Origin: Flavobacteriaceae bacterium
Lineage (GTDB): Bacteria; Bacteroidota; Bacteroidia; Flavobacteriales; Flavobacteriaceae
DNA length: 21,596 bases
Direction: 5' to 3'
Assembly: GCA_014763515.1 (NCBI GenBank)
Contig: JACXVH010000048.1
Coordinates: 1 to 21,596, forward strand
Under the pieces are notes generated by a model. The model worked only from the letters and a program-made list of their open reading frames with translations, made no database searches and was not told the DNA's origin. Made by a program: the position numbers and the translations under genes. Of this stretch, positions 14,123 through 21,596 are shown piece after piece. Each line of letters opens with the position of its first letter. The first letter of the stretch is position 1.

Positions 14123-14911
14123 ATGAACATCCTAGATAAAATAATAGCTGACAAACAACGTGAAATCGAATTAAAGAAAAAAGTAGTTTCTGTAAACCAA
14201 TTAGAAGCAACCGATTTATTCAATTCTAGAACAAAATCGTTAAGTAAAATTTTAGCCAATAGTAATATAGGAATTATTGCCGAACATAAAAGACGTTCGC
14301 CTTCAAAAAGTGTCATCAATTTTAATCATACTGTTGAAGATGTAACGTTGGGTTATCAAAATGCAGGAGTTTGCGGTATTTCTGTTCTAACTGATGGTAA
14401 ATATTTTGGTGGAAGTTTAGACGATTTACTTCTAACGAAAGCTACTGTAAATATTCCCGTATTAAGAAAAGAATTTATTATAGATGAATACCAAATTTTA
14501 GAAGCAAAAGCTTTTGGCGCTGATGTTATTTTATTAATTGCTGCTGTTTTAACACGAGAAGAAATTAAACATTTATCACAGTTTGCGCAAAGTTTAGGTT
14601 TAGAAGTTTTATTAGAAGTTCACAATCGAGAAGAATTAGAAAAATCGATAATGCCAAGTTTAAATATGATTGGTGTTAATAATAGAAATCTAAAAACCTT
14701 TGAAGTTAGTTTAGATTACAGCAAGGAACTATCACAACTCATTCCTGATGAATTTGTAAAAGTTTCTGAAAGCGGAATCAGTTCAATAGAAGCTATAAAA
14801 GAATTACAACAATTTGGTTACCAGGGATTTTTAATGGGTGAACATTTTATGAAAACCGAAAATCCTGGAAATAAAGCAAAATTATTCATTCAAAAAATGA
14901 TGTCAACATGA
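14123..14911 (+). CDS. trpC: indole-3-glycerol-phosphate synthase
   Basis: A 262-residue single-function TIM-barrel enzyme that decarboxylates and closes the ring of CdRP to indole-3-glycerol phosphate. Visible are the N-terminal ILDKIIADKQREIELKKK segment, the AEHKRRSPSKS substrate motif near residue 53, SVLTDGKYFGGSLDDL, the catalytic lysine in PVLRKEFIIDEYQI, the LEVHNREEL glutamate, GVNNRNLKTF, and the VSESGIS phosphate site. It is not fused to TrpF, unlike in E. coli. The stop codon overlaps the trpF start by 4 nt (ATGA), which suggests translational coupling. Confidence 0.96.
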   Translation: MNILDKIIADKQREIELKKKVVSVNQLEATDLFNSRTKSLSKILANSNIGIIAEHKRRSPSKSVINFNHTVEDVTLGYQNAGVCGISVLTDGKYFGGSLDDLLLTKATVNIPVLRKEFIIDEYQILEAKAFGADVILLIAAVLTREEIKHLSQFAQSLGLEVLLEVHNREELEKSIMPSLNMIGVNNRNLKTFEVSLDYSKELSQLIPDEFVKVSESGISSIEAIKELQQFGYQGFLMGEHFMKTENPGNKAKLFIQKMMST

Positions 14912-15540
14912 AGCCAAAATTAAAAATATGTGGCATGAAAAATCTTGAGAATATTGAGGAAATTTCAACTTTAGAACCCGATTTTTTAGGTTTCATTTTT
15001 TGGAAACCATCAAAGCGATATTGCAGTTTAAATTCATTGCCACTTATACCAAAATCAATTAAAAAAGTTGGAGTGTTTGTAAACGCTTGTTTCTATGATA
15101 TAATGGAAAAAGTAAAACAATATAATTTAGATATAGTTCAACTTCATGGCAACGAATCACCAACACTTTGTAGAGATTTAAAGAAAGAAAACATTACAGT
15201 TATTAAAGCTTTTGCTTTGAATGACGGATTAAATTTTAGTATTCTAAAATACTTTGAAGCCACTTGTGATTATTTTTTATTTGATACAAAAGGTAAATTT
15301 CCAGGTGGTAATGGAATAACTTTCGATTGGAAAATATTAGAGAATTACCATTTAGATACTCCATATTTTTTAAGTGGCGGAATTGGACTCAATCAAACCA
15401 ATCAATTAAAAAAATTCTTCAATTTAGAAGTTTCAAAAAAATGCTATGCTATCGATGTAAACAGCCAATTTGAAACTGAACCCGGAATAAAAAACAAAAG
15501 TGAATTAAAACAATTTCAACAACAACTAAACACCTTTTAA
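14908..15540 (+). CDS. trpF: phosphoribosylanthranilate isomerase
   Basis: A 210-residue TIM-barrel isomerase that converts phosphoribosylanthranilate to CdRP by an Amadori rearrangement. The general base C8 is in KICGMK and the general acid D126 in FLFDTKGKFPGGNG. GFIFWKPSKR, VGVFVNA, VQLHGNE and SGGIGLNQ also match the family. The C-terminus is slightly diverged (VNSQFETEPGIKN in place of the common SSGVE...PG.KD pattern), but the phosphate-binding loops are present. It overlaps trpC by 4 nt and is separated from trpB by a single base. Confidence 0.95.
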   Translation: MKPKLKICGMKNLENIEEISTLEPDFLGFIFWKPSKRYCSLNSLPLIPKSIKKVGVFVNACFYDIMEKVKQYNLDIVQLHGNESPTLCRDLKKENITVIKAFALNDGLNFSILKYFEATCDYFLFDTKGKFPGGNGITFDWKILENYHLDTPYFLSGGIGLNQTNQLKKFFNLEVSKKCYAIDVNSQFETEPGIKNKSELKQFQQQLNTF

Positions 15541-15541
15541 G

Positions 15542-16726
15542 ATGAAATATAATGTAAATGAAAGCGGATTTTATGGAAAATTTGGTGGTGCATTCATTCC
15601 TGAAATGTTGTATCCAAATGTAGAAGAATTAAAACAAAAATATCTTCAAATCATGAACGAACCTTCTTTTCAAGAAGAATATCATGATTTACTAAAACAA
15701 TATGTAGGTCGCCCTACTCCGCTTTATTTTGCTAAAAGATTATCGGAACAATACAATACAAAAATTTATTTAAAAAGAGAAGATTTATGCCATACTGGTG
15801 CGCATAAAGTGAACAATACCATCGGGCAAATTTTAATGGCAAAACGTTTAGGCAAAAAACGAATTATTGCCGAAACGGGTGCTGGTCAACATGGTGTGGC
15901 AACAGCTACAGTTTGTGCTTTAATGGGGGTGGAATGTATTGTGTATATGGGCGAAATTGATATTCAACGCCAAGCTCCAAATGTTGCAAGAATGAAAATG
16001 TTAGGTGCCGAAGTTCGTCCAGCAACTTCAGGCTCTAAAACGCTAAAAGACGCTACAAATGAAGCGATTCGAGATTGGATTAACAATCCAACAGATACTT
16101 TTTATATTATCGGTTCTGTGGTTGGTCCACATCCTTATCCCGATATGGTTGCCAAATTCCAACGTATCATTTCTCAAGAAATTAAATCACAACTAAAAAC
16201 TTTAGAAGGAACTGAAAATCCAAATTATATAATCGCATGCGTAGGTGGCGGAAGTAATGCAGCGGGAGCATTTTACGAATATTTAGACGAAGAAAACGTT
16301 CAATTAATTGCCGCAGAAGCAGCGGGACATGGAGTAAATTCTGGTGAAAGCGCTGCAACTTCTGTTTTAGGGAAAATTGGAATCATTCACGGAAGTAAAA
16401 CCCTTTTAATGCAATCTGAAGACGGACAAATTACGGAACCCTACTCTATTTCTGCCGGATTAGATTATCCAGGTATTGGACCTTTACATGCACATTTATT
16501 TGACAGTAAAAGAGCCACTTTTGAAGCAATTACTGATAAGGAAGCTATGCAAGCAGGTTTAAATTTATGTAAAAAAGAGGGTATTATTCCAGCAATTGAA
16601 TCATCTCATGCATTAGCTGTTTTAGACAAAAGAAAATTTCAACCTGATGATATAATTGTCATTAATTTATCGGGTCGTGGCGATAAAGATTTAAGTACTT
16701 ATATAGATTACTTTGATATATATTAA
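15542..16726 (+). CDS. trpB: tryptophan synthase beta subunit
   Basis: A 394-residue PLP enzyme that condenses indole with serine to form tryptophan. The PLP lysine is K89 in GAHKVNNT. Further family motifs are GRPTPLYFA, KREDLCHTGAHK, ETGAGQHGVATAT with its catalytic glutamate, the phosphate-binding CVGGGSNAAG, the monovalent-cation region, and the C-terminal NLSGRGDKD. It forms an alpha2-beta2 channel complex with TrpA encoded just downstream. It is the best-conserved protein in the window and is complete. A 73-nt spacer with short AATTACGAA repeats separates it from trpA. Confidence 0.97.
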   Translation: MKYNVNESGFYGKFGGAFIPEMLYPNVEELKQKYLQIMNEPSFQEEYHDLLKQYVGRPTPLYFAKRLSEQYNTKIYLKREDLCHTGAHKVNNTIGQILMAKRLGKKRIIAETGAGQHGVATATVCALMGVECIVYMGEIDIQRQAPNVARMKMLGAEVRPATSGSKTLKDATNEAIRDWINNPTDTFYIIGSVVGPHPYPDMVAKFQRIISQEIKSQLKTLEGTENPNYIIACVGGGSNAAGAFYEYLDEENVQLIAAEAAGHGVNSGESAATSVLGKIGIIHGSKTLLMQSEDGQITEPYSISAGLDYPGIGPLHAHLFDSKRATFEAITDKEAMQAGLNLCKKEGIIPAIESSHALAVLDKRKFQPDDIIVINLSGRGDKDLSTYIDYFDIY

Positions 16727-16799
16727 AAATTACGAATTATCAATTACGAAATAATAGTATCAAAAAAACGCATTAACAAACTAACGATTAAACATTGTT

Positions 16800-17567
16800 A
16801 TGAATAGAATTAATCAAAAACTTCAAGAAGATAAAAAACTTTTATCTATATATTTTACAGCTGGTTTTCCAGAATTAAATGATACAATAACCATCATTGA
16901 AAAATTAGAAAAAAGTGGAGTCGATATGATTGAAATTGGTTTGCCATTTAGCGATCCTTTAGCAGATGGACCAACCATTCAAGAAAGTTCAACAATTGCT
17001 ATCGATAACGGAATGTCTACAAAAGTTTTATTTGAACAACTTAAAGATATTCGCAAAAGTGTTTCAATTCCGCTATTAATTATGGGATATTTTAATCCGA
17101 TGATGCGATTTGGAGTAGAAAATTTCTGTAAAAAATGTGCTGAAATTGGAATTGATGGACTAATTATTCCCGATTTACCTTTGGAAATTTATAAAAGTGA
17201 ATACCAATCTATTTTTGAAAAATACAATTTGAAAAATATCTTCTTAATTACGCCGCAAACTTCTGAAGCTCGTATTCGAGAAATTGACGAATTGTCTGAT
17301 AGTTTCATTTACATGGTGAGTTCGGCTGCAGTAACAGGAAGTCAGTCTGGTTTTGGAAACGAACAAACCAAATATTTCAAAAGAATTCACGATTTAAAAT
17401 TGAAAAATCCTCAAATTGTAGGCTTTGGAATAAAAGATAAAGAAACGTTTTTACAAGCAACTACTTATCAAAAAGGAGCGATTATTGGGAGTGCATTTAT
17501 AAAATTTTTAAAAAATAATTCGATAAAAGAAATTGGAAACTTTGTAGCTAAAATTAAAAAAGCCTAG
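16800..17567 (+). CDS. trpA: tryptophan synthase alpha subunit
   Basis: A 255-residue TIM-barrel enzyme that cleaves indole-3-glycerol phosphate to indole and glyceraldehyde 3-phosphate and channels indole to TrpB. The catalytic residues are E45 in MIEIGLPFSDPLADGP and D56 in the same motif. Also present are LIMGYFNP, GLIIPDLPLE, YMVSSAAVTGSQSGF and VGFGIKDKE, which lead to the C-terminal GAIIGSAFIKF phosphate site. It is the final gene of the operon; the TAG stop lies inside the stem of the terminator. Complete and normal. Confidence 0.96.
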   Translation: MNRINQKLQEDKKLLSIYFTAGFPELNDTITIIEKLEKSGVDMIEIGLPFSDPLADGPTIQESSTIAIDNGMSTKVLFEQLKDIRKSVSIPLLIMGYFNPMMRFGVENFCKKCAEIGIDGLIIPDLPLEIYKSEYQSIFEKYNLKNIFLITPQTSEARIREIDELSDSFIYMVSSAAVTGSQSGFGNEQTKYFKRIHDLKLKNPQIVGFGIKDKETFLQATTYQKGAIIGSAFIKFLKNNSIKEIGNFVAKIKKA

Positions 17568-17585
17568 AAAATCTAGGCTTTTTTT
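17556..17585. terminator. bidirectional terminator of the trp operon and yaaA
   Basis: A perfect 13-bp stem, AAAAAAGCCTAGA (17556-17568) with its complement starting at 17572 and a 3-nt loop, followed by Ts on both strands. It overlaps the trpA stop codon and abuts the stop of the convergent yaaA. Confidence 0.9.
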
Positions 17586-18342
17586 ATCTTGTAAAAACTA
17601 ATGAGTTTCCTTTACTCAGATTTGCATCAAAAGCATAGCCTTCATAGTTGAAGCTTTTCAATTCGTCCAAAGTTTCCACATTATTGTCAATAATATAACG
17701 AACCATTAAACCTCTGGCTTTTTTAGCAAAAAAACTAATCATTTTTAACTTTCCATCTTTGTAATCTTTGAATTCTGGAGTAATTACTGGAACTTTTAAC
17801 GACTTAACATCAACTGCACTAAAGTATTCGTTACTAGCTAAATTAATAAACAATTCGTCTTTTTGTAATTCCTTATTCAAAGCATCAGTAATCGTTTTTT
17901 TCCAAAATTCATACAGATTTTTTTTGGTTCCCACTTGCAAAGAAGTGCCCATTTCCAAACGATATTCCTGAATTAAATCTAAAGGTTTCAACAAACCGTA
18001 TAAACCTGAAAGAATTCGTAATTTATCTTGTAAAACAGTAAGTTTTTCTTTTGGAATTGTGTACGCATCTAAACCTACATAAACATCGCCATTAAAAGCA
18101 TAAACCGCTGGACGAGCATTTTCTGGCGTAAAAGGTAACTGCCAATTTTGATTGCGTTGCCAATTCAAATCCGATAGCTTTTCTGAAATACTCATTAATT
18201 CCATCAAATCTTTAGGCTTCTTCTTTTTCAATGTTTTTTGAATGGTTTCCGATTTATTTAAAAACTGAGCCTCAGTATATCTTTTAGTTGGTAACTCGGT
18301 TGTATAATCTAAAGATTTGGCTGGAGATATTACTATTTTCAT
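17584..18342 (-). CDS. yaaA: YaaA/UPF0246-family peroxide stress protein
   Basis: A 252-residue cytoplasmic protein of the YaaA (DUF328) family. In E. coli YaaA lowers intracellular free iron and limits DNA damage during peroxide stress; it is also reported to bind DNA. Family motifs visible are the N-terminal SPAKSLDY, the ARPAVYAFNGDVYVGLDA segment, LSGLYGLLKPLDLIQEYRLEMGT, a central LINLASNEYF-type segment (FINLASNEYFSAV), and the C-terminal FFAKKARGLMVRYI. It is a single gene, convergent with trpA across a shared terminator. A TAnnTTTG-like element lies 22 nt upstream of the start. Complete and of family length. The biochemical function in flavobacteria is not established. Confidence 0.93.
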   Translation of the reverse strand: MKIVISPAKSLDYTTELPTKRYTEAQFLNKSETIQKTLKKKKPKDLMELMSISEKLSDLNWQRNQNWQLPFTPENARPAVYAFNGDVYVGLDAYTIPKEKLTVLQDKLRILSGLYGLLKPLDLIQEYRLEMGTSLQVGTKKNLYEFWKKTITDALNKELQKDELFINLASNEYFSAVDVKSLKVPVITPEFKDYKDGKLKMISFFAKKARGLMVRYIIDNNVETLDELKSFNYEGYAFDANLSKGNSLVFTR

Positions 18343-18364
18343 GAATTTTAAATATTTTGTTTTT

Positions 18365-18372
18365 CAAAAGTA
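18365..18372 (-). promoter_or_regulatory. -7 promoter element of yaaA
   Basis: On the minus strand this reads TACTTTTG, an exact TAnnTTTG match 22 nt before the yaaA ATG. No TTTG is found at the expected -33 distance, so support is moderate. Confidence 0.4.
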
Positions 18373-18440
18373 AAAAAATAGTCCTATAATTTTTTACTTA
18401 ACAAATGAATATATTTTATAGAATTATAAGCGAAATTTAT

Positions 18441-18465
18441 AAAAAAAGAGGTTTAAAAACCTCTT
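18441..18465 (-). terminator. terminator of the hypothetical-protein/MBL operon
   Basis: Inverted repeat AAGAGGTTT (18446-18454) with AAACCTCTT (18457-18465) and a 2-nt loop. On the minus strand it is followed by a run of seven Ts, so it ends transcription of the two genes upstream on that strand. Confidence 0.82.
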
Positions 18466-18474
18466 CTATCTTTT

Positions 18475-18972
18475 TTATTTTTCTACTTTCTGTCTTTCAT
18501 AAAGCACTGTATCAACAGTTTGAAATTCAGTTGGTTTATCTTCACTAAAGAAATATTTTATTAAAATTTGTCCCCATAAATCTCCGTTAGAATATTCGGC
18601 AACAATCCATCTGTGATTTAAAACTTTTGCCTTGTTTACAATAAAAGGTCGGTCGTCAATTGGTTCATAAGGAACTAAAGGATTTCCTTTTGGATTTGTA
18701 TTTAAAGAAACTAAATCTTCATTTACTTGTGCAATAACTTTTTGATAATCTAAACCACGAGTAAAATAATATTCTTGTGCATCTTCGTCGTTTGCAATAT
18801 CAAAATAGTCGTTCATTTGTGCTTCAACAATAGAATCGTGCGACTTTTTTAGTTTATTTTTCACAAGTTCTACTTCTCTATCTTTCGATTCTAAAATTTT
18901 GGTTGAATTAACATATTGAAATATGTTGATTAACATTGAAAATACAAATAGGTATAAAAATATATTTCTCAT
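18475..18972 (-). CDS. membrane-anchored hypothetical protein
   Basis: A 165-residue protein I cannot assign to a characterised family. Residues about 1-20 are a hydrophobic helix (MRNIFLYLFVFSMLINIFQY) that may be an uncleaved anchor. It is followed by a charged stretch with coiled-coil character (about 26-48, ILESKDREVELVKNKLKKSHDSI) and a soluble domain of about 110 residues rich in aromatic and acidic residues (NHRWIVAEYSNGDLWGQILIKYFF). It has no cysteines and no obvious catalytic motif. It lies 4 nt downstream of the metallo-beta-lactamase-fold gene, so the two are cotranscribed. As I recall, a similar protein occurs next to this hydrolase in other flavobacteria. Confidence 0.75.
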   Translation of the reverse strand: MRNIFLYLFVFSMLINIFQYVNSTKILESKDREVELVKNKLKKSHDSIVEAQMNDYFDIANDEDAQEYYFTRGLDYQKVIAQVNEDLVSLNTNPKGNPLVPYEPIDDRPFIVNKAKVLNHRWIVAEYSNGDLWGQILIKYFFSEDKPTEFQTVDTVLYERQKVEK

Positions 18973-18976
18973 AGTT

Positions 18977-19750
18977 TTAAATTGTTATTTCTAAATTATC
19001 GTAGGCTACAAAAACATTTTCGGGTAACTTTTCCTGAATTTCATCGTGAAATCCAAAAATGTGACTGATATGCGTTAAATATGTCTTTTTTGGTTGAACC
19101 AAAGATATAAATTCTAAAGCTTCTTCTAAATTAAAATGCGTATTATGCGGCTCTTCTCTTAAACAATTAATAACCAACACTTCACAACCTTTAACTTTCT
19201 CAACTTCTACTAAATCTATAGTTTTTACATCGGTTAAATACACAAAATCTTGAATGCGATAACCAAAAACTTGTAAACTACCATGCCAAGCGTTAATTGG
19301 AATGATTTCGTAGTTTTTTACAAAAAAAGACTCATTATTTTTTACTTCAACTTGGGTTACAGAAGGCGCTCCTGGATATTTATTTTCATTACTAAAAATG
19401 TAATCGAAACGTTTTGCTAAATTTTTAAGTACTCGTTCATGAGCATAAACAGGAATATCACCTTGTTTAAAATAAAAAGGACGAATATCGTCTAAACCTG
19501 CAGTATGATCGGCATGTTCATGTGTAAATAAAATACCGTCAATAAATTCACACTTACTCGTAAGCATTTGTTGTCTAAAATCTGGACCACAATCAATTAC
19601 TAAAGAAAAATCGTGCGCATAAATCCAAACCGAAACACGAAGTCTTTTGTCTTTAGAATTTTCGCTCAAACATACCGGATGATTACTTCCTATTACTGGA
19701 ATTCCTTGAGAGGTTCCAGTTCCTAAAAAATTTATTGTTAAACCCTGCAT
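18977..19750 (-). CDS. MBL-fold metallo-hydrolase, PhnP-like phosphodiesterase group
   Basis: A 257-residue cytoplasmic metallo-beta-lactamase-fold enzyme. The N-terminal FLGTGTSQGIPVIG motif and CGPDFRQQML are typical of the PhnP/lipoate-phosphodiesterase-like group. The metal ligands are H77, H79, D81 and H82 in THEHADH, with a later His in NAWHGS, Asp in YLTDVK and His in LTHISHIFGFHDE. The likely reaction is hydrolysis of a phosphodiester such as a cyclic ribose phosphate, but no phn genes are nearby, so the true substrate is unknown. The ATG at 19750 is preferred over a TTG at 19759 because it starts directly at MQGLTINFLG and lies just after a -7 promoter element. Confidence 0.88.
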   Translation of the reverse strand: MQGLTINFLGTGTSQGIPVIGSNHPVCLSENSKDKRLRVSVWIYAHDFSLVIDCGPDFRQQMLTSKCEFIDGILFTHEHADHTAGLDDIRPFYFKQGDIPVYAHERVLKNLAKRFDYIFSNENKYPGAPSVTQVEVKNNESFFVKNYEIIPINAWHGSLQVFGYRIQDFVYLTDVKTIDLVEVEKVKGCEVLVINCLREEPHNTHFNLEEALEFISLVQPKKTYLTHISHIFGFHDEIQEKLPENVFVAYDNLEITI

Positions 19751-19756
19751 ATGATG

Positions 19757-19764
19757 CAAAAATA
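19757..19764 (-). promoter_or_regulatory. -7 promoter element of the MBL-hydrolase operon
   Basis: On the minus strand this reads TATTTTTG, an exact TAnnTTTG match ending only 6 nt before the ATG. If used, the mRNA would start at or next to the start codon and be leaderless or nearly so. No clear -33 element is seen. Confidence 0.4.
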
Positions 19765-19798
19765 ATAATATTTACAGTAATATTATGGAGTATTTCAT

Positions 19799-19806
19799 TA
19801 ACTTTG
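19799..19806 (+). promoter_or_regulatory. -7 promoter element of the 488-residue gene
   Basis: TAACTTTG matches TAnnTTTG exactly, 41 nt before the ATG at 19848. TTTA at 19771-19774 is the closest -33-like sequence, with a long 24-nt spacer. Divergent from the MBL-hydrolase promoter. Confidence 0.4.
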
Positions 19807-19847
19807 CAATACTTAATTAAAAAAGAGCGTTTAAATACTACAATTTA

Positions 19848-21314
19848 ATGAAAAGCATAATTACTGATATTGAGGTTAGAGGAGATAAGGTAATAGAACA
19901 AATTCCTTCGATTAAAGATAAAGCATTACGTATTAATTTAAACGAAAGTATTTACGGGACTTTTGCCGAAATTGGAGCAGGACAAGAAACAGTTCGTCAC
20001 TTTTTTAGAGCTGGTGCATCATCAGGAACTATTGCAAAAGCGATGTCTGCATATGATAAAGATTTCAGTGATGCTATTTATGGAGTTGAGGAAGATGGTC
20101 GTTATGTAACAGAAAGTCGTCTTAAAAAAATGTTGGCGCACGAAACGAGATTAATTGAAGAACGTTTAAAAAGAGATAAACATCCCAATAAAATTTTCTT
20201 TAGTTATGCTAATACAGTTGCCACTATAGATTTTGCTAAACAATACAAAGGACACGGTTGGGTTGGTATCAAGTTTCAAGTAGAACCCGATGAAGAATAT
20301 AATGAAATTATACTTCACATTCGCTTTAAAGAAACTGATGCTCGTTTACAACAAGAAACATTAGGAATTCTTGGCGTAAATTTAATTTATGGAGCATTTT
20401 ACAAACACAACGATCCAAAAAGATTACTGCGATATTTATACGATCACTTAGATAAAGACCAATTAGAGATTGATACCATCAATTTCTCGGGACCAAGATT
20501 TGCAAACGTAGACAATCGTTTAATGAGTTTGCAACTTGTAAAAAATGGTATGACAGATGCCGTTATGTTTGGTCCAGATGGTAAAAACATTCTTCCAGCA
20601 GCTGTACTTTATAAAAAGAATATTTTAGCATTACGCGGAAGTTTTAGACCTGTTACTAAGGTAAATATGAATATGTATAAGAAATCTTATAACATGTTCA
20701 TTCAAGAAAATAAAGTTGACAAAGAAAACACATTTGTAGTATTTGAAATTACACTTTCTAACTTAAAAGCGGAAGGTGAAATTGACGAAAGAGATTTCTT
20801 AGACAGAGCAGAATTATTATGTTCTTTAGGTCAAACAGTAATGATTTCTAACTTTCAAGAATATTACAAAGTTGTTGAGTATTTCTCTAATTATACTAAA
20901 GCTAGAATGGGATTAACTATGGGCGTTAATAATTTAGTAGAAATTTTTGATGAAAAATATTACCGCCATTTATCAGGTGGAATTTTAGAAGCATTTGGTA
21001 AATTATTCTACCGCGACTTAAAAGTTTACTTATATCCAATGAAGGATGAAGAAGGTAATATCATTAATTCTGACAACTTAAAAGTACATCCAAGAATGAA
21101 AGAATTGTATAAATTCTTTAAGTTTAATGGAAAAGTAGTTGATATTACTGATTTTGAAGAGCAAAACTTAGAAATTTTCTCTAGACAAGTTCTAAAAATG
21201 ATTAGTAATGGTGATAATGGTTGGGAAGAAATGCTACCAGATGGTATCGCCGAATTAATTAAAACGCAGCGATTATTTGGTTACGATGAAAAGGTAACTA
21301 CAGCAAAAACATAA
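19848..21314 (+). CDS. conserved protein of unknown function, 488 residues
   Basis: A large soluble protein that I recognise as conserved in Bacteroidota but cannot link to a defined activity. There is no signal peptide or membrane helix. Conserved-looking blocks are AEIGAGQETVRHFFRAGASSGTIAKAMSAYD (40-70), KIFFSYANTVATIDFAKQYKGHGWVGIKFQ (from about 115), IRFKETDARLQQETLGILGVNLIYGAFY, LRGSFRPVTKVNMNMY and NLVEIFDEKYYRHLSGGILEAFGKLFYRDLKVYLYPM. The glycine-rich stretch near residue 43 and the paired R/H-F-F-R segment could form a nucleotide or phosphate site, but this is speculation. It is a monocistronic gene with its own promoter candidate and a downstream terminator. The start is a clear ATG with no competing in-frame start nearby. 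Confidence 0.85.
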   Translation: MKSIITDIEVRGDKVIEQIPSIKDKALRINLNESIYGTFAEIGAGQETVRHFFRAGASSGTIAKAMSAYDKDFSDAIYGVEEDGRYVTESRLKKMLAHETRLIEERLKRDKHPNKIFFSYANTVATIDFAKQYKGHGWVGIKFQVEPDEEYNEIILHIRFKETDARLQQETLGILGVNLIYGAFYKHNDPKRLLRYLYDHLDKDQLEIDTINFSGPRFANVDNRLMSLQLVKNGMTDAVMFGPDGKNILPAAVLYKKNILALRGSFRPVTKVNMNMYKKSYNMFIQENKVDKENTFVVFEITLSNLKAEGEIDERDFLDRAELLCSLGQTVMISNFQEYYKVVEYFSNYTKARMGLTMGVNNLVEIFDEKYYRHLSGGILEAFGKLFYRDLKVYLYPMKDEEGNIINSDNLKVHPRMKELYKFFKFNGKVVDITDFEEQNLEIFSRQVLKMISNGDNGWEEMLPDGIAELIKTQRLFGYDEKVTTAKT

Positions 21315-21320
21315 ATAAAA

Positions 21321-21346
21321 AATCCCGGATTACCAGGATTTTTTTT
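21321..21346. terminator. bidirectional terminator between the 488-residue gene and bcp
   Basis: AATCCCGG (21321-21328) pairs with CCAGGATT (21333-21340) around a 4-nt loop. One position is a C-A mismatch on the plus strand but a U-G wobble on the minus strand, so the hairpin is slightly better for the minus-strand gene. T-runs follow on both strands. Confidence 0.78.
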
Positions 21347-21596
21347 ATTTCAATATTTGATTAGCATGTTCTTTGGTTTTTACCTTCTCAATAACATCTT
21401 CAATAATTCCTTTTTCATCAATTACAAATGTTGTACGATGAATTCCATCAAATTCTTTTCCCATAAATTTCTTTGGACCCCAAACACCAAATGCATTTAT
21501 AACGGCATGATCTTCATCTGCTAATAAAGGAAAAGGTAGATTATTCTTTTCAATAAAATTTGCTTGTCTTTTAGCACTATCTGCACTTACACCAAG
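21345..21596 (-). CDS. bcp: Bcp/PrxQ-type thioredoxin-dependent peroxiredoxin (partial, 3' end)
   Basis: The C-terminal 83 residues of a thiol peroxidase that reduces hydroperoxides using thioredoxin; the 5' part lies beyond the window edge. The visible sequence LGVSADSAKRQANFIEKNNLPFPLLADED, GVWGPKKFMGKEFDGIHRTTFVIDEKG and the EHANQIL tail match the Bcp/PrxQ subfamily closely. The catalytic peroxidatic cysteine precedes the visible part, so it cannot be checked. The stop codon is the complement of 21345-21347, within the T-run side of the shared terminator. Confidence 0.92.
   Translation of the reverse strand, partial: LGVSADSAKRQANFIEKNNLPFPLLADEDHAVINAFGVWGPKKFMGKEFDGIHRTTFVIDEKGIIEDVIEKVKTKEHANQILK

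Noticed and set aside
1..21596. Mobile elements, CRISPR arrays, tRNA or rRNA genes, defence systems
   Set aside because: No transposase or integrase genes, repeat-spacer arrays, tRNA-like cloverleafs or toxin-antitoxin-like pairs were found; nearly all of the window is ordinary metabolic and respiratory genes.

Overview
The window comes from a low-GC member of the Bacteroidota, almost certainly family Flavobacteriaceae (Flavobacterium-like). The evidence is the AT-rich sequence, the fused ccoNO gene in a ccoS-ccoNO-ccoQ-ccoP-ccoG-ccoH cluster, the trpEGDCFBA gene order, promoters of the Bacteroidota type (-33 TTTG, -7 TAnnTTTG), and spacers without obvious Shine-Dalgarno sequences. It reads as chromosomal housekeeping DNA. 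I see no insertion sequence, prophage, CRISPR array, tRNA or rRNA.

Positions 1-8564 form a microaerobic respiration block. On the minus strand are a copper-transport P-type ATPase (ccoI), then the cbb3 oxidase operon ccoS, ccoNO, ccoQ, ccoP, ccoG and ccoH. A Crp/Fnr-type regulator is divergent from ccoI. Two 14-bp palindromes of the form ATGAy-N4-GTCAT lie in the ccoI/fnr intergenic region and upstream of ccoS. Each is placed like a class II activator site for the cco genes. A strong hairpin terminator between ccoP and ccoG separates the structural genes from the assembly genes.

Positions 8565-10880 hold a small rhodanese (minus strand) and a MarR regulator-nitroreductase-YceI operon (plus strand). 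Two near-identical 16-bp palindromes overlap the marR promoter and look like autoregulatory operators.

Positions 10890-17585 are a complete tryptophan operon, trpEGDCFBA. It is preceded by a promoter, an 18-residue leader peptide with three consecutive Trp codons, and a transcription attenuator. Positions 17584-21596 hold yaaA, a two-gene unit (membrane-anchored hypothetical protein plus metallo-beta-lactamase-fold hydrolase), a 488-residue conserved protein of unknown role, and the 3' part of a Bcp-type peroxiredoxin.

The most unusual observation is that two otherwise ordinary genes each carry a short internal loss. ccoP is split into two out-of-frame pieces that lack the membrane helix preceding the cytochrome c domain. 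trpE stops about 35-40 residues early, directly at the trpG start codon, without the conserved C-terminal QAGAG-type active-site segment. Everything around them is intact, so these are either recent deletions or assembly errors. Nothing in the window convincingly points to a wholly new biological system. The rewarding parts are the regulatory sites and these two lesions.
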